Assembly (NCBI RefSeq): GCF_900129615.1
Contig: NZ_FQWI01000001.1
Location: 310,001 to 374,000 of the forward strand
Origin: Pectobacterium carotovorum
Lineage (GTDB): Bacteria; Pseudomonadota; Gammaproteobacteria; Enterobacterales; Enterobacteriaceae
DNA length: 64,000 nt
Direction of reading: 5' to 3'
Position 1 is the stretch's first letter; every line of letters begins with the position of its first letter. A model generated the notes under the pieces. It was not told the origin of the DNA. It searched no databases and saw nothing but the letters and a program-made list of their open reading frames with translations. The translations under genes and the position numbers were made by a program. Positions 61,776-64,000 of this stretch are shown here, piece after piece.

Positions 61776-61991
61776 CTACAGAACGTGATGCCAGACGGAT
61801 TTTGGCACGCAGCCGAGATCGAACAAGCGTCCGCCGGATGCCAACTCAGCCCGCCGATGGTCCGCCGCACGATACATGTTGATGATTTCCTGACTGTCTG
61901 TCAGAGAATAATTGAGGTGATCAAAGAGTTTTTCCAGACTTTCTGTTGAGCTGACTTTCCTGAATTTGAGCAAATAGTCATTAACGGTCAT
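61776..61991 (-). CDS. cnu: Hha/YmoA-family nucleoid protein Cnu (YdgT)
   Basis: The 71-residue protein, same length as E. coli Cnu, starts [28 protein letters not shown] and contains [21 protein letters not shown], the H-NS interaction surface. It modulates H-NS silencing and binds near oriC in E. coli. The start at 61991 is preferred to the upstream extension. A GC-poor spacer separates it from rsxA, and araA ends upstream on the same strand. Confidence 0.94.
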   Translation of the reverse strand: MTVNDYLLKFRKVSSTESLEKLFDHLNYSLTDSQEIINMYRAADHRRAELASGGRLFDLGCVPKSVWHHVL

Positions 61992-62200
61992 GGTGATTGG
62001 TCTAATAGTTATGTGGTTGAGATGACTAAGTATATTCAAGCAAGAAAGCCTGTCTAGAGGGCGATGTAATAAAGTCCGCTTATTTTTCAACAACAAACAA
62101 ATGAAAATGAAAAATAACGGATTGACAGAAAAATGTTATGGCGTTTCGGGCAATGTCGGGCGACAGGGGGAGGGAAAATCAAAACGTGGGATGGCGAATA

Positions 62201-62251
62201 CCGATAAAGAGGCAGATTGTTCACGGACGATTAATCCATAGACAATCTGCC
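62201..62251 (-). terminator. Terminator of araA
   Basis: Stem GGCAGATTGT (62211-62220) pairs with ACAATCTGCC (62242-62251); on the minus strand it is followed by TCTTTATCGG. Loop of 21 bases is long. Confidence 0.6.
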
Positions 62252-62264
62252 CCTGAGAGCGGGC

Positions 62265-63770
62265 TTAGCGGCTACAAAGTTTGTAATACACCTCGTTCCA
62301 GCGCACCGCATCTTTGAATTCGTGGAGTCGGGTTTCGTTGTCGATCACCAGCAGTTCAATGTTCTGCATCTCGGCGTAGAGCCGCATGTGTTCGAGATCC
62401 AACGCCTGACTAAAGACGGTGTGGTGCGCACCGCCAGCCAGAATCCAGGCTTCGGCCGCCACTTCCAGCGACGGTTGCGCTTTCCAGATGGCTCGGGCAA
62501 CCGGCAGTTTCGGCAACGGGCGTGGCTGTTCGATGGTATCGACCAGATTAACCAGCATTCTGAAACGGTCGCCCATGTCGATCACGCTGGCGTTGAGGGA
62601 CGGCCCAGCCGGCGTTGAGAAAATCAAACGGGCAGGGTCGGCTTTTCCGCCAATGCCCAGGTATTGCGCATCCAGAATCGGTTTCTGCTCTTTCGCAATC
62701 GTCGGGCAAACTTCCAGCATGTGGGAACCGACGACCAGATCGTTACCGTTCTGGAAGTTATAGGTGTAGTCCTCCATGAAGGACGTACCGCCCGACAGCC
62801 CGCCCGCCATCACTTTCATAATGCGCAGCAGCGCGGCGGTTTTCCAGTCGCCTTCGCCACCAAAACCATAGCCTTGCTGCATTAGACGCTGTACCGCCAG
62901 ACCCGGCAGCTGTTTCAAGCCGTACAGGTTTTCAAAATCGGTGGTGAACGCCTGATAGCCGCCCTGTTCCAGAAAGCGTTTCATTCCGAGTTCAATCTGT
63001 GCCGCATCCAGCAGATTCTGGCGGTTAGCCCCGTTGAGTTTCACCGCATCTGTTAACTGGTAGCTGGCTTCGTACTCTTCGACCAGCGCATCGATATCGC
63101 CTTTGGAGACGGCATCAACCACGGCGGTTAAATCGCCCAGACCCCAGGCGCTGACGGAGTAGCCGAACTGGATCTGCGCGCCGACTTTATCGCCTTCGGT
63201 GACGGCGACTTCACGCATGTTGTCGCCAAAGCGCGCCACCTTCAGCTGTTTGCTTTCCTGAATGGCAGCGGCAACCCGCATCCATTTGCCAATACGGGCA
63301 TGGGCGTTCTTATCCTGCCAGTGGCCGACGACAACCTGATGCGCCTGCCGCATCCGAGCACCGATGAAGCCAAATTCACGTCCACCGTGCGCCGTCTGGT
63401 TCAGGTTCATGAAATCCATGTCCATGGTGTCCCACGGCACTTCGGCATTGAACTGGGTGTGGAATTGCAACAGCGGTTTACTGAGTACGCTCAGGCCGCC
63501 GATCCACATTTTGGCTGGAGAGAAGGTATGCAGCCAGGTCAGCAGGCCGATACAGTTATCCTGATAGTTGGCATCGCGACACAACGCCAGAATTTCGTCC
63601 GGCGTTTTCACCAGCGGCTTCAGCACCAGCTTAACCGGCAGGTTGGCCTGTTGATTCAATCCGGCGACGACTTTTTCCGCGTTCTCTTTTACCTGACGTA
63701 ACGTTTCCGGCCCGTAGAGATGCTGGCTACCGATGACGAACCAGACTTCAAGCTGCTTAAAATGATCCAT
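62265..63770 (-). CDS. araA: L-arabinose isomerase
   Basis: The 501-residue enzyme converts L-arabinose to L-ribulose, the first step of arabinose use from plant pectin and arabinan. [18 protein letters not shown] opens the protein. The metal-site region is [18 protein letters not shown] and [11 protein letters not shown], with Glu and His ligands ([12 protein letters not shown]). The ATG at 63770 is the family start; the frame opening at 63899 overlaps araB. It follows araB by 37 bases. No araD follows: the next gene on this strand is cnu. Confidence 0.96.
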   Translation of the reverse strand: MDHFKQLEVWFVIGSQHLYGPETLRQVKENAEKVVAGLNQQANLPVKLVLKPLVKTPDEILALCRDANYQDNCIGLLTWLHTFSPAKMWIGGLSVLSKPLLQFHTQFNAEVPWDTMDMDFMNLNQTAHGGREFGFIGARMRQAHQVVVGHWQDKNAHARIGKWMRVAAAIQESKQLKVARFGDNMREVAVTEGDKVGAQIQFGYSVSAWGLGDLTAVVDAVSKGDIDALVEEYEASYQLTDAVKLNGANRQNLLDAAQIELGMKRFLEQGGYQAFTTDFENLYGLKQLPGLAVQRLMQQGYGFGGEGDWKTAALLRIMKVMAGGLSGGTSFMEDYTYNFQNGNDLVVGSHMLEVCPTIAKEQKPILDAQYLGIGGKADPARLIFSTPAGPSLNASVIDMGDRFRMLVNLVDTIEQPRPLPKLPVARAIWKAQPSLEVAAEAWILAGGAHHTVFSQALDLEHMRLYAEMQNIELLVIDNETRLHEFKDAVRWNEVYYKLCSR

Positions 63771-63807
63771 GATGACTCCTGTAACGTGATCCCCAGAGGG
63801 ATAAAAA

Positions 63808-64000
63808 TTAGTTTTTTGCCGTAGACGCTGGGCTATAGGCCGGTTCCGCAAGGCGGCACCACTGCTGATAGCGCTCATAAAGCTGCTGATAACGGGCAAC
63901 GCGCTGGCTGTCTGGCATTAAGGTGCGCTCTATACCGCTGGCCATATGCTGCTGTGCCGTTGGGATATCGCCGTGAACGCCAGCGGCGACGGCGGCAAAG
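63808..64000 (-). CDS. araB: L-ribulokinase (C-terminal part)
   Basis: Only about 64 C-terminal residues are present, since the window ends within the gene. They read [19 protein letters not shown], then [18 protein letters not shown] near the end, as in the AraB tail. The kinase phosphorylates L-ribulose. The gene is upstream of araA in the same operon. Confidence 0.88.
   Translation of the reverse strand, partial: FAAVAAGVHGDIPTAQQHMASGIERTLMPDSQRVARYQQLYERYQQWCRLAEPAYSPASTAKN

Overview
The window is a stretch of Enterobacterales core chromosome. It is almost certainly from a soft-rot plant pathogen of the Pectobacterium type (inference from sequence and gene content only). Gene order follows the E. 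coli tyrT-rssAB-galU-hns-adhE-opp-cls-tonB-trp-topA-cysB backbone and then the dtpA-nth-rsx-cnu block. A KdgM-family oligogalacturonate porin (34491-35210), unfused trpG and trpD, 127-bp ERIC elements and tandem oppA genes point to a pectinolytic relative rather than Escherichia. No prophage, IS transposase, integrase or CRISPR array is visible.

Layout. 1-6494: ansA (cut by the left edge), sppA, ydjA, topB, ynjH, xthA. 6700-7800: a single-aptamer glycine riboswitch driving a TRIC-type channel gene (yicG family), then tRNA-Tyr on the minus strand behind a classic stringent-type promoter. 7952-17016: purU, ychJ, rssA, rssB, galU, hns, tdk, adhE. 17017-18057: a non-coding gap of about 1 kb. 18058-25456: oppA-oppA-oppB-oppC-oppD-oppF. 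25500-34356: yciU, cls, yciY, a chemoreceptor, yciI, tonB, yciA, yciB, yciC, ompW. 34491-42460: the KdgM-family porin, then the complete trp operon (leader, attenuator, trpE-G-D-C(F)-B-A) with its TrpR operator and promoter. 42552-52771: rnm (yciV), yciO, rluB, btuR, yciK, sohB, yciN, topA, cysB. 52904-61991: dtpA, nth, the rsxABCDGE electron-transport operon, and cnu. 62265-64000: araA and the end of araB.

Several genes act together. RssB delivers sigma-S to proteolysis. H-NS and Cnu are nucleoid partners. The opp operon and dtpA both import peptides. The Rsx complex resets SoxR, and nth sits at the end of its operon. TopB and TopA are both type IA topoisomerases. TonB, OmpW and the KdgM-family porin belong to envelope transport.

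Most of the window is conserved housekeeping sequence, and I do not see an undescribed multi-gene system. The items most worth a second look are the glycine riboswitch/TRIC pair, an end-to-end ERIC remnant just upstream of it, an ERIC lying between sppA and its terminator, a multi-hairpin intergenic element at 25552-25692, the 156-bp repeats in rsxC, the oppA duplication, and a perfect FNR box before ompW. Genes adjacent in E. coli but absent here (selD, ychE, kch, yciGFE, yciQ, ydgK, araD) are also noted.
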